A stretch of DNA of 64,000 bases from Rhizobium phaseoli. Its GTDB lineage: Bacteria > Pseudomonadota > Alphaproteobacteria > Rhizobiales > Rhizobiaceae. The notes beneath the pieces were generated by a model. The model worked only from the letters and a program-made list of their open reading frames with translations. It was not told where the DNA came from and did not search any database. Below, piece after piece: positions 33,887-42,809 of the stretch. Numbering within the stretch: position 1 is the first letter of the stretch; each line of letters begins with the position of its first letter. The stretch spans positions 62,001 through 126,000 of the forward strand of contig NZ_ML133572.1 in NCBI RefSeq assembly GCF_003985125.1, in the 5' to 3' direction. The translations under genes and the position numbers were made by a program.

Positions 33887-34660
33887 TCAATGCAGTCCGA
33901 ACAGGTTGAGCAGCTCCTCGCGGTGCCGGACGAATTCCGGTGCGCTGCGGTCGCGCGGACGCGGCAGATCGATGTCGATCAGGCGCGGCTCGCCTCCCTT
34001 CTCGCGCGGCAGGATCAGGATCCGGTCGGCGAGATAGATCGCCTCCTCGAGATCGTGGGTGACGAGAATGGTCGTCACATCCTCGTCGCGCCAGATCCGG
34101 GCGAGCTCCTGCTGCATGCCGATCTTGGTCATCGCATCGAGCGCGCCGAGCGGTTCGTCGAGCAGCAGGATTTCCGGCTGCACGGCAAGCGCCCGGGCGA
34201 TGCCGACGCGCTGTGCCATGCCGCCGGACAGCTGCCGGGGATAGGCCGCCTCGAACTGCTGCAGGCCGACGAGCTTGACGTAGTGACGCGCACGCGCCCT
34301 CGCCTGTTCACGCGACAGCCCTCTCGTTTCCAGCCCGAAGGCGACGTTGTCGAGCACTGTCAGCCAGGGAAGAAGGCGCGGCTCCTGGAAGATGACGGCG
34401 CGTTCCGCGCCGACGCCGCTGATCGCCTTGCCGTCGACGAGCACATCACCGGTGTCGGAATCTTCGAGACCGGCCAGAACCCTAAGCAGGGTCGTCTTGC
34501 CCGAACCGCTGGCGCCGACGATCGCAAGGCTCTCGCCGGAGCGGATGTGGAGATTGATATCTTTCAGAACCTGCAGGCGGCTGCCGTTCAGCTTGTAGGA
34601 TTTCGAGAGGTGACGGATCGTCACCTCCCCGCGGCGGATGTCTGGGGCGACGCTCATCAT
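33887..34660 (-). CDS. ssuB: Sulfonate/nitrate/taurine-type ABC transporter ATP-binding protein
   Basis: A 257-residue ATPase of the SsuB/TauB class. It shows Walker A GASGSGKTT, the Q-loop VIFQEPRLLPWLTVLDNVAFGLE, the signature LSGGMAQRVGIARAL, Walker B ILLLDEPLGALDA and the H-loop LVTHDLEEA. TGAGGA precedes the ATGATG start. It is the last gene of a monooxygenase, permease, binding protein, ATPase operon. The substrate class (sulfonates, sulfones or similar) is inferred from the whole operon; nitrate and taurine systems look alike at this level. Confidence 0.85.
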   Translation of the reverse strand: MMSVAPDIRRGEVTIRHLSKSYKLNGSRLQVLKDINLHIRSGESLAIVGASGSGKTTLLRVLAGLEDSDTGDVLVDGKAISGVGAERAVIFQEPRLLPWLTVLDNVAFGLETRGLSREQARARARHYVKLVGLQQFEAAYPRQLSGGMAQRVGIARALAVQPEILLLDEPLGALDAMTKIGMQQELARIWRDEDVTTILVTHDLEEAIYLADRILILPREKGGEPRLIDIDLPRPRDRSAPEFVRHREELLNLFGLH

Positions 34661-34666
34661 AATTCC

Positions 34667-35650
34667 TCAGTTGCTTGCCGGCTTGGCGTCGGCCGCAAAG
34701 ATGATGTCCTTCGCCGCCAGCTGGCCCTGCTTCAGCTTGCCTTCGCGAACCAGGACGTCGATCCAGAACTGGATGTCGCGTTCAACCGGCAGGCCGCCGG
34801 CACGTACGCCGTAGCCGCGGAAATACTGTGCGATATCAGGGTTCTCGCCACGCTCGCCGAGCGCCTTGGCCAGGATCTTCTTGGTTTCCTCGGGATGCTC
34901 GCGGGCATAATCGAGGGCGCGGGCCGACTGCTCGACGAAGATCTTCGCGGCTTCGGGATGCTTCTGAATGAAATCGCGGCGCAGGACCACGAAGCCGCCG
35001 GCAATGTCGCCGAGCACGTCGGTATCGTCGAAGACCGCACGCAGGCCGCCATTCTTCAGCGCCGCACCTTCGAAGGTCGTCTGCCAGTAGCCGAAGGCGG
35101 CGATATCGACCTGCTTGGAGCGCAGCACCTGCTCGAGCTGCGGCCCGGGAACGACGACCTGGTTGGCGGAGTCGCTCGGCAGTCCGACGGAATGCAGGGC
35201 TTCGCGGATGGTGTAATCGAGGTGGGCACCGAGCGTGTTGACGGCGATGCTCTTGCCGGCAATGTCCTTGATGCTTTTGATCGGGCTGTCTTCCAGCACG
35301 TAGAAGGTCGACTGCACATCGTCATTGATGCCGTTCGATGGATAGGCGGCGACGAAGTCGTTGCCGCCGATGATCGAATTCAAAACAGCTGAGGTGGCGG
35401 CGCTGCCGATCTCCACGTCCCCGGATGCAAGAGCGATGAGAGAGGCCGGGCCGCCCTGGGCATAGCCGACATTCTCAAACGTAATGCCGGTGTCTTTGAA
35501 ATAGCCGAGTGCGTCGGCGAGTTCATGGGCGGCAAGGCCGCCCTGGCTCGCGAGATAGCGCAGCTTCACCGTGTCGGTGGCGGCGGCCGGGGTGGCAAGA
35601 CCGAGAGCGATCACGGCAGGCAGGAGAAGGTTGCGGGGATGGAAGGTCAT
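34667..35650 (-). CDS. ssuA: Sulfonate-type ABC transporter substrate-binding protein
   Basis: A 327-residue periplasmic protein of the SsuA/NMT1 family, with a signal peptide ending near ATPAAA (about residues 1-24). The mature part reads TVKLRYLASQGGLAAHELADALGYF, with family segments GGPASLIALASGDVEIG and DIAGKSIAVNTLGAHLDYTIREAL. AGGACCTCCC precedes the ATG. It feeds the permease encoded just upstream. The exact ligand is not identifiable; the flavin monooxygenase in the operon suggests an organosulfur compound. Confidence 0.83.
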   Translation of the reverse strand: MTFHPRNLLLPAVIALGLATPAAATDTVKLRYLASQGGLAAHELADALGYFKDTGITFENVGYAQGGPASLIALASGDVEIGSAATSAVLNSIIGGNDFVAAYPSNGINDDVQSTFYVLEDSPIKSIKDIAGKSIAVNTLGAHLDYTIREALHSVGLPSDSANQVVVPGPQLEQVLRSKQVDIAAFGYWQTTFEGAALKNGGLRAVFDDTDVLGDIAGGFVVLRRDFIQKHPEAAKIFVEQSARALDYAREHPEETKKILAKALGERGENPDIAQYFRGYGVRAGGLPVERDIQFWIDVLVREGKLKQGQLAAKDIIFAADAKPASN

Positions 35651-35689
35651 GGGAGGTCCTTTCGGGAAGAGGAAAATCGGTGGAAGCGG

Positions 35690-36541
35690 TCAGGCGTTCG
35701 GCTGAGACCAGCGGCAGAGGCGGCGCTGCAGCAGAACCAGCAAGGCATTGGCGGCAAGGCCGAGGAAGGCGAGCAGCAGGATCGCCGCAAACATCAGCGG
35801 GATCTGGAAATTGTACTGGGCGTTCATGACCTGGAAGCCGATGCCCTTGTTGGCGCCGATCATCTCGGCGGCGATCAGCAGCAGAAGTGCCGTTGTCGCC
35901 GAGAGGCGCAGGCCGACGAAGATTGCGGGAACGGAGGCCGGCAGGATGACGCGGCGGAAAACGGTCAGCGATCCGGCGCCGTAAGTTCGCGCCATCTCGA
36001 TGAGCTTCTGGTCCACCTCCTTGACGCCGCCGATCGTAGCGAGCAGCACCGGGAACAGCGTCGCCCAGAAGATCACGAAGATCTTCGATGTTTCGCCGAG
36101 GCCGAGCAGCAGGATGAAGACCGGATAGAGCGCCAGTGCCGAGGTCTGGCGGAAGAGCTGCAGGATCGGGTCTAGCGCCTGCTCGACGGCCCGAAACTGG
36201 CCCATGAACAGGCCGAGCGGAATCCCGACCACGACGGCAAAGGCGAAGGCGGTGCCGGATCGCTGCAGGCTGATGGCGATGTCGTCGAGCAGCGCGCCAT
36301 TGGCAAGGTTGGTCCAGAGAGCCGACAGGATCACGTTCAGGGGCGGGAAGATGGCCGGATTGATCCAGCCCCTGGTGCTCGAAACCTGCCAGAGTGCGAG
36401 GAAAGCGATCAGCAGGCCATAGCGCGGCAGAAGCGATGCGAGCACACCGCGCACATGCGACGCGAATGTGGGCCTGTTGCTTTCGCTGCTCTTCAGGCGG
36501 CCGAAGCTTCTTGGGAGGACCTGATTGATTTCATAAGCCAT
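35690..36541 (-). CDS. ssuC: Sulfonate-type ABC transporter permease
   Basis: A 283-residue permease of the SsuC/TauC class with about six membrane helices and the EAA-like loop LIEMARTYGAGSLTVFRRVILPASVPAIFVGLRLS. GIPLGLFMGQFRAVEQALDPILQLFRQTSALALYP is typical for the family. ATG at 36541 has GAGGAGCG upstream and lies 10 bases after the monooxygenase stop, so the frame extending upstream inside the monooxygenase gene is not used. Confidence 0.87.
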   Translation of the reverse strand: MAYEINQVLPRSFGRLKSSESNRPTFASHVRGVLASLLPRYGLLIAFLALWQVSSTRGWINPAIFPPLNVILSALWTNLANGALLDDIAISLQRSGTAFAFAVVVGIPLGLFMGQFRAVEQALDPILQLFRQTSALALYPVFILLLGLGETSKIFVIFWATLFPVLLATIGGVKEVDQKLIEMARTYGAGSLTVFRRVILPASVPAIFVGLRLSATTALLLLIAAEMIGANKGIGFQVMNAQYNFQIPLMFAAILLLAFLGLAANALLVLLQRRLCRWSQPNA

Positions 36542-36551
36542 GGATCGCTCC

Positions 36552-37904
36552 TCACTCTGCTGCCTGGAGAGCTGCGCGCTCCGCAGCCCATCGGTTGCTC
36601 GGGAAAGGCAGGCCGAGGTTTTCCCGGAGCGTCTTGCCTTCATAGGCCGTGCGGAACAGGCCGCGGCGCTGCAGTTCCGGAATGACCAGATCGACGAAGT
36701 CGTCAAGCGCCGTCGGCAGCCAGGGCGGCAGAATGTTGAAGCCGTCGGCGGCTTCGTTCTCGAACCATTGCTGCAGCGTGTCGGCGATCTGTTCGGAGGT
36801 GCCGACGATGGTGTAGTGGCCGCGGGCGGATGCAATCCACTGATAGAGCTGACGGATGGTGAAGTTGTTCTCGTCGGCGATCTGACGGATCAGCGCCTGG
36901 CGGCTCTTCATGCCTTCGGTCGGCGGCGCCGGCGGCAGTGGCCCGTCGAGGTCGTAGCCGTGCAGGTCGAGCGTGCCGCCGGTCAGGCCGTTGAGGAGGC
37001 CGATCCCGTCCTCTTCGACGATGAGTGGGGTCAGGCGATCATATTTCTCCCGCGCCTCGGCTTCGGTCCTGCCGACGAAGGCGGAGACGCCGGGCATGAC
37101 GAGGATGTGATCGGGATTGCGGCCGAGACCGCGGGCGCGCGCCTTGATATCGCGATAGAATTCCTGGGCGGTTTCGATGTGCTGATGGGCGGTGAAGATA
37201 ACTTCGGCCGTCGCGGCGGCAAGCCCGCGCCCGTCTTCGGACTGGCCGGCCTGTACGATGACGGGATGGCCCTGCGGCGAGCGCGAGACGTTGAGCGGGC
37301 CGCGCACGCTGAAGTGCTCGCCGCGATGGTCGGTGTCGTGCAGCTTCGACGGGTCGAAGAACACGCCGGTCTCCTTGTCGCGGATGAAGGCGTCGTCCTC
37401 GAAGCTTTCCCAGAGTTTTCGGACGACCTCGACGTGCTCGGCGGCGCGGCGATAACGCTCGGCATGCGGAAGCTGGGTATCGCGGTTGAAGTTCTGCGCC
37501 GTGAGGTCACCTGTCGTGGTGACGACGTTCCAGCCGGCGCGGCCGTCCGAGATCAGGTCGAGCGAAGCGAACTTGCGGGCAGTGGTATAAGGCTCTTCAT
37601 AGGTGGTCGAAGACGTCGCGATGAAGCCGAGATGGGTGGTCAGAGGCGCAAGCGCGGAGAACAATGTGACGGGCTCGAAGCCGGCCACGCGGGCGTTGCC
37701 GCCTTCACGCGCACCGCCAAAACCGACAGCCAGGCCGTCGGCCAGGAAATAGGCGTCGAAGAGACCGCGTTCGGCTGTCAAAGCAAGCCTTTTGTGAAAT
37801 TCGAAACTGGTGGCACCGTCGGCCGGCTGGTCGGGATGGCGCCAGGAGGCAACATGCTGTCCACCGCCAGGAAGAAATGCCCCAAGCCTGATTTTCCGTG
37901 TCAT
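36552..37904 (-). CDS. FMN-dependent monooxygenase of the NtaA/SnaA/DszA family
   Basis: A 450-residue bacterial luciferase-like flavin monooxygenase. Features include the N-terminus IRLGAFLPGGGQHVASWRHPD, FDAYFLADGL, the flavin-contact region HLGFIATSSTTYEEPYTTARKFASLDLISDGRAGWNVVTT and GHPVIVQAGQSEDGRGLAA. Members use reduced FMN from a partner reductase to oxidise nitrilotriacetate, dibenzothiophene sulfone, dimethylsulfide or alkyl chains. Being first in an operon with a sulfonate-type importer, it probably frees sulfur (or nitrogen) from an imported organic compound. No flavin reductase gene is seen nearby. GAGAGGA lies before the ATG. Confidence 0.85.
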   Translation of the reverse strand: MTRKIRLGAFLPGGGQHVASWRHPDQPADGATSFEFHKRLALTAERGLFDAYFLADGLAVGFGGAREGGNARVAGFEPVTLFSALAPLTTHLGFIATSSTTYEEPYTTARKFASLDLISDGRAGWNVVTTTGDLTAQNFNRDTQLPHAERYRRAAEHVEVVRKLWESFEDDAFIRDKETGVFFDPSKLHDTDHRGEHFSVRGPLNVSRSPQGHPVIVQAGQSEDGRGLAAATAEVIFTAHQHIETAQEFYRDIKARARGLGRNPDHILVMPGVSAFVGRTEAEAREKYDRLTPLIVEEDGIGLLNGLTGGTLDLHGYDLDGPLPPAPPTEGMKSRQALIRQIADENNFTIRQLYQWIASARGHYTIVGTSEQIADTLQQWFENEAADGFNILPPWLPTALDDFVDLVIPELQRRGLFRTAYEGKTLRENLGLPFPSNRWAAERAALQAAE

Positions 37905-38232
37905 TTCGCGTCCTCTCCGTTTGCCGCCAACGGCTCCGTCGTTTCGGGGCCGAGGTCAGTTTGGCTGTCAGGACGTTAGAGTACGTTCTCCATAGATTTT
38001 ATAGAGAAACTTCATTTCCAAATTGCGGTAGAAGAGTGAATAGTTTTGCGGGATCAGTGTGAATCTGGAAATCGGAGATCAGCGCCGGCTGCAATATGGC
38101 GTCTTGCGCTCGGTCACTGAGCGGCCTTGCGAGCCGGGTCGGTGGCGTTTTAGCGGGTGTCGCTGGACGCCTGCGGACGCGCCGGCTTGCCGACGAATGC
38201 CCGCGCCGACAGATATGCCTTGATATAAGGCG
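37905..38232. promoter_or_regulatory. 328-base intergenic region upstream of the monooxygenase operon
   Basis: It should contain the promoter of the minus-strand sulfur operon, most likely in the AT-rich segment 37980-38045, and the 3' flank of the IclR gene. I found no clear palindrome, terminator or convincing small gene; short open frames on the GC-rich right part look like chance. Confidence 0.45.
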
Positions 38233-39078
38233 TCAGCCCCGTCTTGGCCGGGCCGGGGCATGCTCCAGGCCAGCGGCCGCCTTCTTCAGGCAGTCGAGGT
38301 AGCGGTCCCGGTTGGCGATGCCGTCGTCACGGGGCGTGACGAGGCAGAGCGTTGCGGCAGCATGGCCTTCCTCGCCGCGCACCGGCACGGCAAAACAATG
38401 GGTGAAGCTGTCGACGATGCTGTTGAAAGTGAAGAGACCTTCGCGCTCGGCCTGGCGTACCTCGGCGAGGAAGGTTTGCGGCTCGAGCCATTCGCCGCCC
38501 GGCAGGCGGAAATCCTGTGGCGGAATGAAATTCAGGATGTCCTGATCGGATAGATGCGCGACGAGCAAGCGGCCCGACGCCGTCCACGGGATCGGCACCG
38601 ACTGGCCGATATCCGTCGAAATGCGGAAGGGTCGCGCGCCCTCGCGCATACGCACGACCGTATATTTGTTTCCATCCAGCATGCAGAACTGCGCCGTTTC
38701 CCGTGTCTCGTCGGCAAGCTGTTCCAACGCCGCCTCGCATTCGCGGGTGAAATCGAAATGATTTTCATAGGCGGCGCCGAGGAAATAGAGTTTGCGTCCG
38801 AGATAGACCCGTCCCTCGCCGCCGGTGAATTCCAAAATGCCGTTGCTCAGTAGCAAGTTGACGAGCTCGTAGACCGAGGAGCGCGGCGCGCCGATCTGCG
38901 CTGCGATTTCGTTCGGCTTCAGCGCCTGCCGTTTCTGGCGCAGGAAATCGAGGATTTCGAAGGCGCGGTCGAGCCCGCGGGCGCGTTTGCCGGCTGCTTC
39001 GTCCTGAACTGCATCCATTGCTGTCGATCCCAATTTCTGTTCGGCCAAGCTTTTCAAATCCTCCGCCGCATCTGTCAA
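38233..39078 (-). CDS. IclR family transcriptional regulator
   Basis: A 281-residue regulator. The winged helix lies at about 30-95 (RAFEILDFLRQKRQALKPNEIAAQIGAPRSSVYELVNLLLSNGIL) and the IclR effector domain at about 110-270 (DETRETAQFCMLDGNKYTVV, SVPIPWTASGRLLVAHL, FAVPVRGEEGHAAATLCLV). The start is probably TTG at 39078, just after GGAGGT, though a start at the internal MDAVQDE is possible. It is divergent from a CUT2 importer and catabolic operon. A near-palindrome in the gap (39177-39196) is the likely operator. Confidence 0.85.
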   Translation of the reverse strand: MTDAAEDLKSLAEQKLGSTAMDAVQDEAAGKRARGLDRAFEILDFLRQKRQALKPNEIAAQIGAPRSSVYELVNLLLSNGILEFTGGEGRVYLGRKLYFLGAAYENHFDFTRECEAALEQLADETRETAQFCMLDGNKYTVVRMREGARPFRISTDIGQSVPIPWTASGRLLVAHLSDQDILNFIPPQDFRLPGGEWLEPQTFLAEVRQAEREGLFTFNSIVDSFTHCFAVPVRGEEGHAAATLCLVTPRDDGIANRDRYLDCLKKAAAGLEHAPARPRRG

Positions 39079-39176
39079 CCGACCTCCGTGATTTCACAGC
39101 AGACGAAAATTTTTTTCACCCCTCTTGCGAGGTGGAAAAATCGGCATAAGATCGCCTCGTCCGTTATAAAGGTCAT

Positions 39177-39196
39177 ATGTACAATATATTGGACAT
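39177..39196. promoter_or_regulatory. Candidate IclR operator
   Basis: ATGTACAATATATTGGACAT is a 20-base near-perfect palindrome (one mismatched pair) about 45 bases before the binding protein start, in an AT-rich stretch between the divergent IclR and transporter genes. Confidence 0.6.
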
Positions 39197-39240
39197 AGAT
39201 GGCAGGCCGTCAAGGCTGCCGCACAAAAAAGGGGATCGAC

Positions 39241-40314
39241 ATGAAGAATTTTGAAAACAGCATTTCCGCTTCACTGCGCCGCCGCCTTCTCGCCGGTGCT
39301 GCCGCTGCCGCGGCCCTCCTCGTCTTTTCCACGGGCACGGCCTCGGCCGCCGCCAATTGCATCAAGGGCGACCGGAAGGCGCCCTACACGATCGGCTGGG
39401 CGAACATCTATTCGGTGCCGACCTGGATGAAGCAGACCGAAGGCACCATCAAAGCCGAGGTGGATGAACTGAAGAAGGCCGGCCTCGTGAAGGACCTGAT
39501 GATCACCGACGCGCAGGGCAATGCCCAGACGCAGATCCAGCATATCCAATCGATGATCGATGCCAATGTCGATGCCATCGTCGTCATCGCCGGCTCCTCC
39601 AACGCGCTCGACCGCGTCATTTCGGATGCCTGCGACAAGGGCATCGCCGTCGTCAATTTCGACAGCCTTGTGAACACCGACAAGGTGACAGCGAAGATCA
39701 ACACCGATTCCAATGAATGGGGCGCGACCGCTGCCAAGTGGATGGTCAGCCAGCTCGGCGGCAAGGGCAAGATCATCATCATGAACGGCCCGGCCGGCAT
39801 TTCGGTCAGCGATGATCGCCGCAAGGGCGCCCAGCCGGTCCTCGATGCCAATCCGGGCCTCCAGGTGATCACCGAGACCAATACCGAATATAACGTCGCG
39901 CCCGCTCAGGAAGCGATGACCAGTCTGCTCTTCGCCAATCCCGAGATCGACGGCGTGCTGTCGCTCGGCGGCGCGCTGTCGGCCGGCTCCGTCCTCGCCT
40001 TCGAGCGCCAGGGCCGCGACCAGGTGCCGACAACCGGCGAAAATGCCCGGCAATTCCTGGAACTGTGGAAGGAGAAGGGCCTGAAGGGCTGGGCGACCAT
40101 GCAGCCGAACTGGCTTGGCGCGCTTTCCGTATATACTGCTGTGCAGGCGCTGCAAGGCAAGGATGTTCCCGCCTTCGTCAAGGTGCCGCTGCCCGTCATC
40201 GACGAAAGCACCATCGGCAGCTACCTCGCCCGGGCCGACAAGTTCCCGGCTGACGGTTATATCTATTCGGATTACGACAAGGCGCTCTTCGACAAGCTGC
40301 TTGCCACCAAGTAA
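39241..40314 (+). CDS. CUT2-type ABC transporter substrate-binding protein
   Basis: A 357-residue periplasmic binding protein of the RbsB/Peripla_BP_4 type. A long signal peptide (about 1-38) with an RRR motif and a hydrophobic core ends near ASAAANC. The mature sequence PYTIGWANIYSVPTWMKQTEGTIKAEVDEL, IQSMIDANVDAIVVIAGSSNALDRVI and GKGKIIIMNGPAG is typical of sugar-binding proteins. It is the first gene of the IclR-linked operon. The substrate is unknown; downstream enzymes suggest a compound with an amide or acyl-amino group or a lactone rather than a simple sugar. Confidence 0.87.
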   Translation: MKNFENSISASLRRRLLAGAAAAAALLVFSTGTASAAANCIKGDRKAPYTIGWANIYSVPTWMKQTEGTIKAEVDELKKAGLVKDLMITDAQGNAQTQIQHIQSMIDANVDAIVVIAGSSNALDRVISDACDKGIAVVNFDSLVNTDKVTAKINTDSNEWGATAAKWMVSQLGGKGKIIIMNGPAGISVSDDRRKGAQPVLDANPGLQVITETNTEYNVAPAQEAMTSLLFANPEIDGVLSLGGALSAGSVLAFERQGRDQVPTTGENARQFLELWKEKGLKGWATMQPNWLGALSVYTAVQALQGKDVPAFVKVPLPVIDESTIGSYLARADKFPADGYIYSDYDKALFDKLLATK

Positions 40315-40335
40315 TCCGGATTGAGGGATGCCGTC

Positions 40336-41850
40336 ATGACGGAAGAAAGGCCCCTGCTGGAAGCCCGGCAGGTGTTCAAGGGATTTTTCGGCAATCCCGT
40401 TTTGAAGGGCGTCGACATCGCCCTTCTGCCGGGCAGGGTTCACGCCCTGCTCGGTGAAAACGGCGCCGGCAAGTCGACGCTGATCAATCTCCTGTCCGGC
40501 GCCCTGCAGCCGGACAGCGGCTCCATCCTTGTCGACGGCAAGTCTGTCGCGCGCTTTAGCCCGGCGGCAGCGCGCGCGGCTGGCATCGCCGTGGTTCAGC
40601 AGGAGCTGAGCCTGACGGCCAGCCTGTCGATTGCCGAAAACATCGGAACCGGCGCCTTTCCGCGTCGGTTCGGCCTGATCGACTACGCAGCGCTGCATCA
40701 CGGCGTGCGAGAGGTCTGCGATATGGTCGGGCTCACCGAACCGCTCGACATGCCGGTCGCCGATCTGGCGCTTGGCCGCCGTCAGATGGTCGAGATCGCC
40801 AAGGCGCTGTTCCGCAAGCCGCGCGTGCTCATTCTGGACGAACCAACCTCGTCGCTCTCCGCCCATGAAGCCGGCATCCTTGCCCGCCTCATCGAAACGC
40901 TCAAGGGTCGCGGCACCGCCCTTCTCTATATTTCCCACCGCCTCAATGAGGTGCAGGCGCTCTGCTCGCATGTCACGGTGCTGAAAGACGGCGGCGTCAC
41001 GGCCGACCAGTCGCTCTCCGGCATCGATGGCGAGGGGCTGGTCCGCCTGATGGTCGGTCGCGAGACTGGCGACCTGTTCCCGCCGCGTGTCGCCGCCAAG
41101 CCCGGCGCGATACGCATCGACGTCGAGGATTTTTCCGCCGGCATGGTGCGCCATATCGGCTTCTCCGCCCGCGCCGGCGAGATCGTCGGCATCGGCGGGT
41201 TGGTGGGACAGGGGCAGGAAGACCTGCTGCTCGGGCTCTATGGCGCGATTCCCGCGTCTGCTGCCCGGGCGGAAGTATCGGGAAATCCCGGTCTGCCGGC
41301 AAGTGTCGGCGCGGCGAATGCGGCGGGCATCGTCTATGTGCCGGCCGACCGCAAACATGAGGGACTGGTGCTGCCTCACGCGATCGCCGCCAATCTCATC
41401 CTGCCCTCGCTCGGACGGCTCGCCCGCAATGGGCTGCGCGACCTGACGGCGGAAAGCGGCCTGGTCGCCGATCTCGCCCGCCGCCTGACGATCAAGGGCG
41501 ATACCGCTCGCCCGGTGCAGGCGCTTTCCGGCGGCAACCAGCAGAAGGTGGCGCTGGCCAAGTGGCTGCCGCTCGATCCTTCCATTCTGCTCCTCAACGA
41601 TCCGACGCGCGGCGTCGACATCGAGACCAAGCGGGAAATCTACCTGATGCTGCGGGCCTTCGCCGCCGAGGGGCGGCTCGTCATTCTCGTCAGTTCCGAT
41701 ACGCCGGAGCTCGTCCATCTCTGCGACCGCGTCGTGGTTCTGCGCGAGGGGCGGGTCGCGGCAACACTGTCGAGCGATGCGATCAGCGAAGGCGCGATTG
41801 TCGGCGCGGCCATGGGTATTGCGGCTACGCCGCAGGGAGAGGCGGCATGA
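40336..41850 (+). CDS. CUT2 ABC transporter ATP-binding protein (two domains)
   Basis: A 504-residue double ATPase of the RbsA type. Domain 1 has Walker A GENGAGKST, the signature region LALGRRQMVEIAKAL and Walker B LILDEPTSSLS. Domain 2 has the atypical P-loop GLVGQGQEDLL, then SGGNQQKVALAKWL and NDPTRGVDIETKREIY. ATG at 40336 has GAGGGATG upstream; a TTG 15 bases earlier is possible. It overlaps the next permease gene by 4 bases. Confidence 0.9.
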   Translation: MTEERPLLEARQVFKGFFGNPVLKGVDIALLPGRVHALLGENGAGKSTLINLLSGALQPDSGSILVDGKSVARFSPAAARAAGIAVVQQELSLTASLSIAENIGTGAFPRRFGLIDYAALHHGVREVCDMVGLTEPLDMPVADLALGRRQMVEIAKALFRKPRVLILDEPTSSLSAHEAGILARLIETLKGRGTALLYISHRLNEVQALCSHVTVLKDGGVTADQSLSGIDGEGLVRLMVGRETGDLFPPRVAAKPGAIRIDVEDFSAGMVRHIGFSARAGEIVGIGGLVGQGQEDLLLGLYGAIPASAARAEVSGNPGLPASVGAANAAGIVYVPADRKHEGLVLPHAIAANLILPSLGRLARNGLRDLTAESGLVADLARRLTIKGDTARPVQALSGGNQQKVALAKWLPLDPSILLLNDPTRGVDIETKREIYLMLRAFAAEGRLVILVSSDTPELVHLCDRVVVLREGRVAATLSSDAISEGAIVGAAMGIAATPQGEAA

Positions 41851-42809
41851 GCACGATTTCGTCCGCTCGGCTCTACGGTTCGATCCAGCTCCGCCGCAAC
41901 CGCGGCCTCGCCGGCCTCTATCTCGTCGTTGCCGGCTTTCTCATTCTTTATGCGGTGCTCTTTCCCGGCATCCTGTCCGTCGGCGGCTTCTCCAAATTCA
42001 CGCAGAACTGGTTTCCGCTGGCGCTCGTCACCATGGCGCAGGCGCTGCTCATGCTGAACGGCGGCATCACCCTGGCGATCGGCCCGCTCGTCAGCCTCGG
42101 CGCCGTGATCGCGGCGACGACGATGCAAGGGGTGCTCGGTGTGCCGGGCGGCATTGTCGCTGTCGCGCTCGCCGGCCTTTCGATCGGCGCCGTCATCGGC
42201 GCCATCGTGACGCATCTGAGATTGCCGGCGATCATCGTCACGCTGGCCGGCTCCTTCATCATCAGCGGCATCGCGCTGATCCTGCTGCCGCGGCCGGGTG
42301 GGTTCATTCCCGATTGGCTGTCGACGGTTCTTGCCGGCCACACGCCCGTCGCCTTCCTGCTGTTGGTCGTGATCCTCGTGCTCTGGAAAGCCTTTCTGGC
42401 CACGCCGCTTGGCCTCGGCATCTATGCAGCCGGCGACAACCCGGTCGGCGCCTTCCGCTCCGGGGTCCCGGTCGAGCAGGTGAAGGTCGCAGCCTTCGCG
42501 CTCTCGGGTCTGCTTGCGGCGCTGACCGGCCTTTTCGTCGCGGCGCAGACCGGCTCGGGTGATCCCGTGATCGGCACACCCTTCACGCTGAACTCCATCG
42601 CCGCCGCCGTGCTCGGCGGCGTCGGCTTCCTCGGCGGCAAGGGCACGATGCGCGGCGCGATCTGCGGCAGCCTGCTGCTCTCGGTGATGATCAACGTGAT
42701 GTTCTTCCTCGGCTTTCCGCCGGTCGCGCAATATGTCGCGCAAGGGTTGATCATTGTCGGCGCGGTCGCCGTTCCGGAACTTCTCAAGGGCTGGAGGGCA
42801 AGGCGATGA
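41847..42809 (+). CDS. CUT2 ABC transporter permease, first subunit
   Basis: A 320-residue RbsC-type permease with about eight to ten helices. Conserved stretches are MLNGGITLAIGPLVSLGAVIAA, the loop GIYAAGDNPVGAFRSGVPVEQVKVAAFALSG, and LNSIAAAVLGGVGFLGGKGTMRGAICG. The importer has two different permease genes rather than one, so it likely forms a heterodimer. ATGA-type overlaps couple it to both neighbours. Confidence 0.9.
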   Translation: MSTISSARLYGSIQLRRNRGLAGLYLVVAGFLILYAVLFPGILSVGGFSKFTQNWFPLALVTMAQALLMLNGGITLAIGPLVSLGAVIAATTMQGVLGVPGGIVAVALAGLSIGAVIGAIVTHLRLPAIIVTLAGSFIISGIALILLPRPGGFIPDWLSTVLAGHTPVAFLLLVVILVLWKAFLATPLGLGIYAAGDNPVGAFRSGVPVEQVKVAAFALSGLLAALTGLFVAAQTGSGDPVIGTPFTLNSIAAAVLGGVGFLGGKGTMRGAICGSLLLSVMINVMFFLGFPPVAQYVAQGLIIVGAVAVPELLKGWRARR

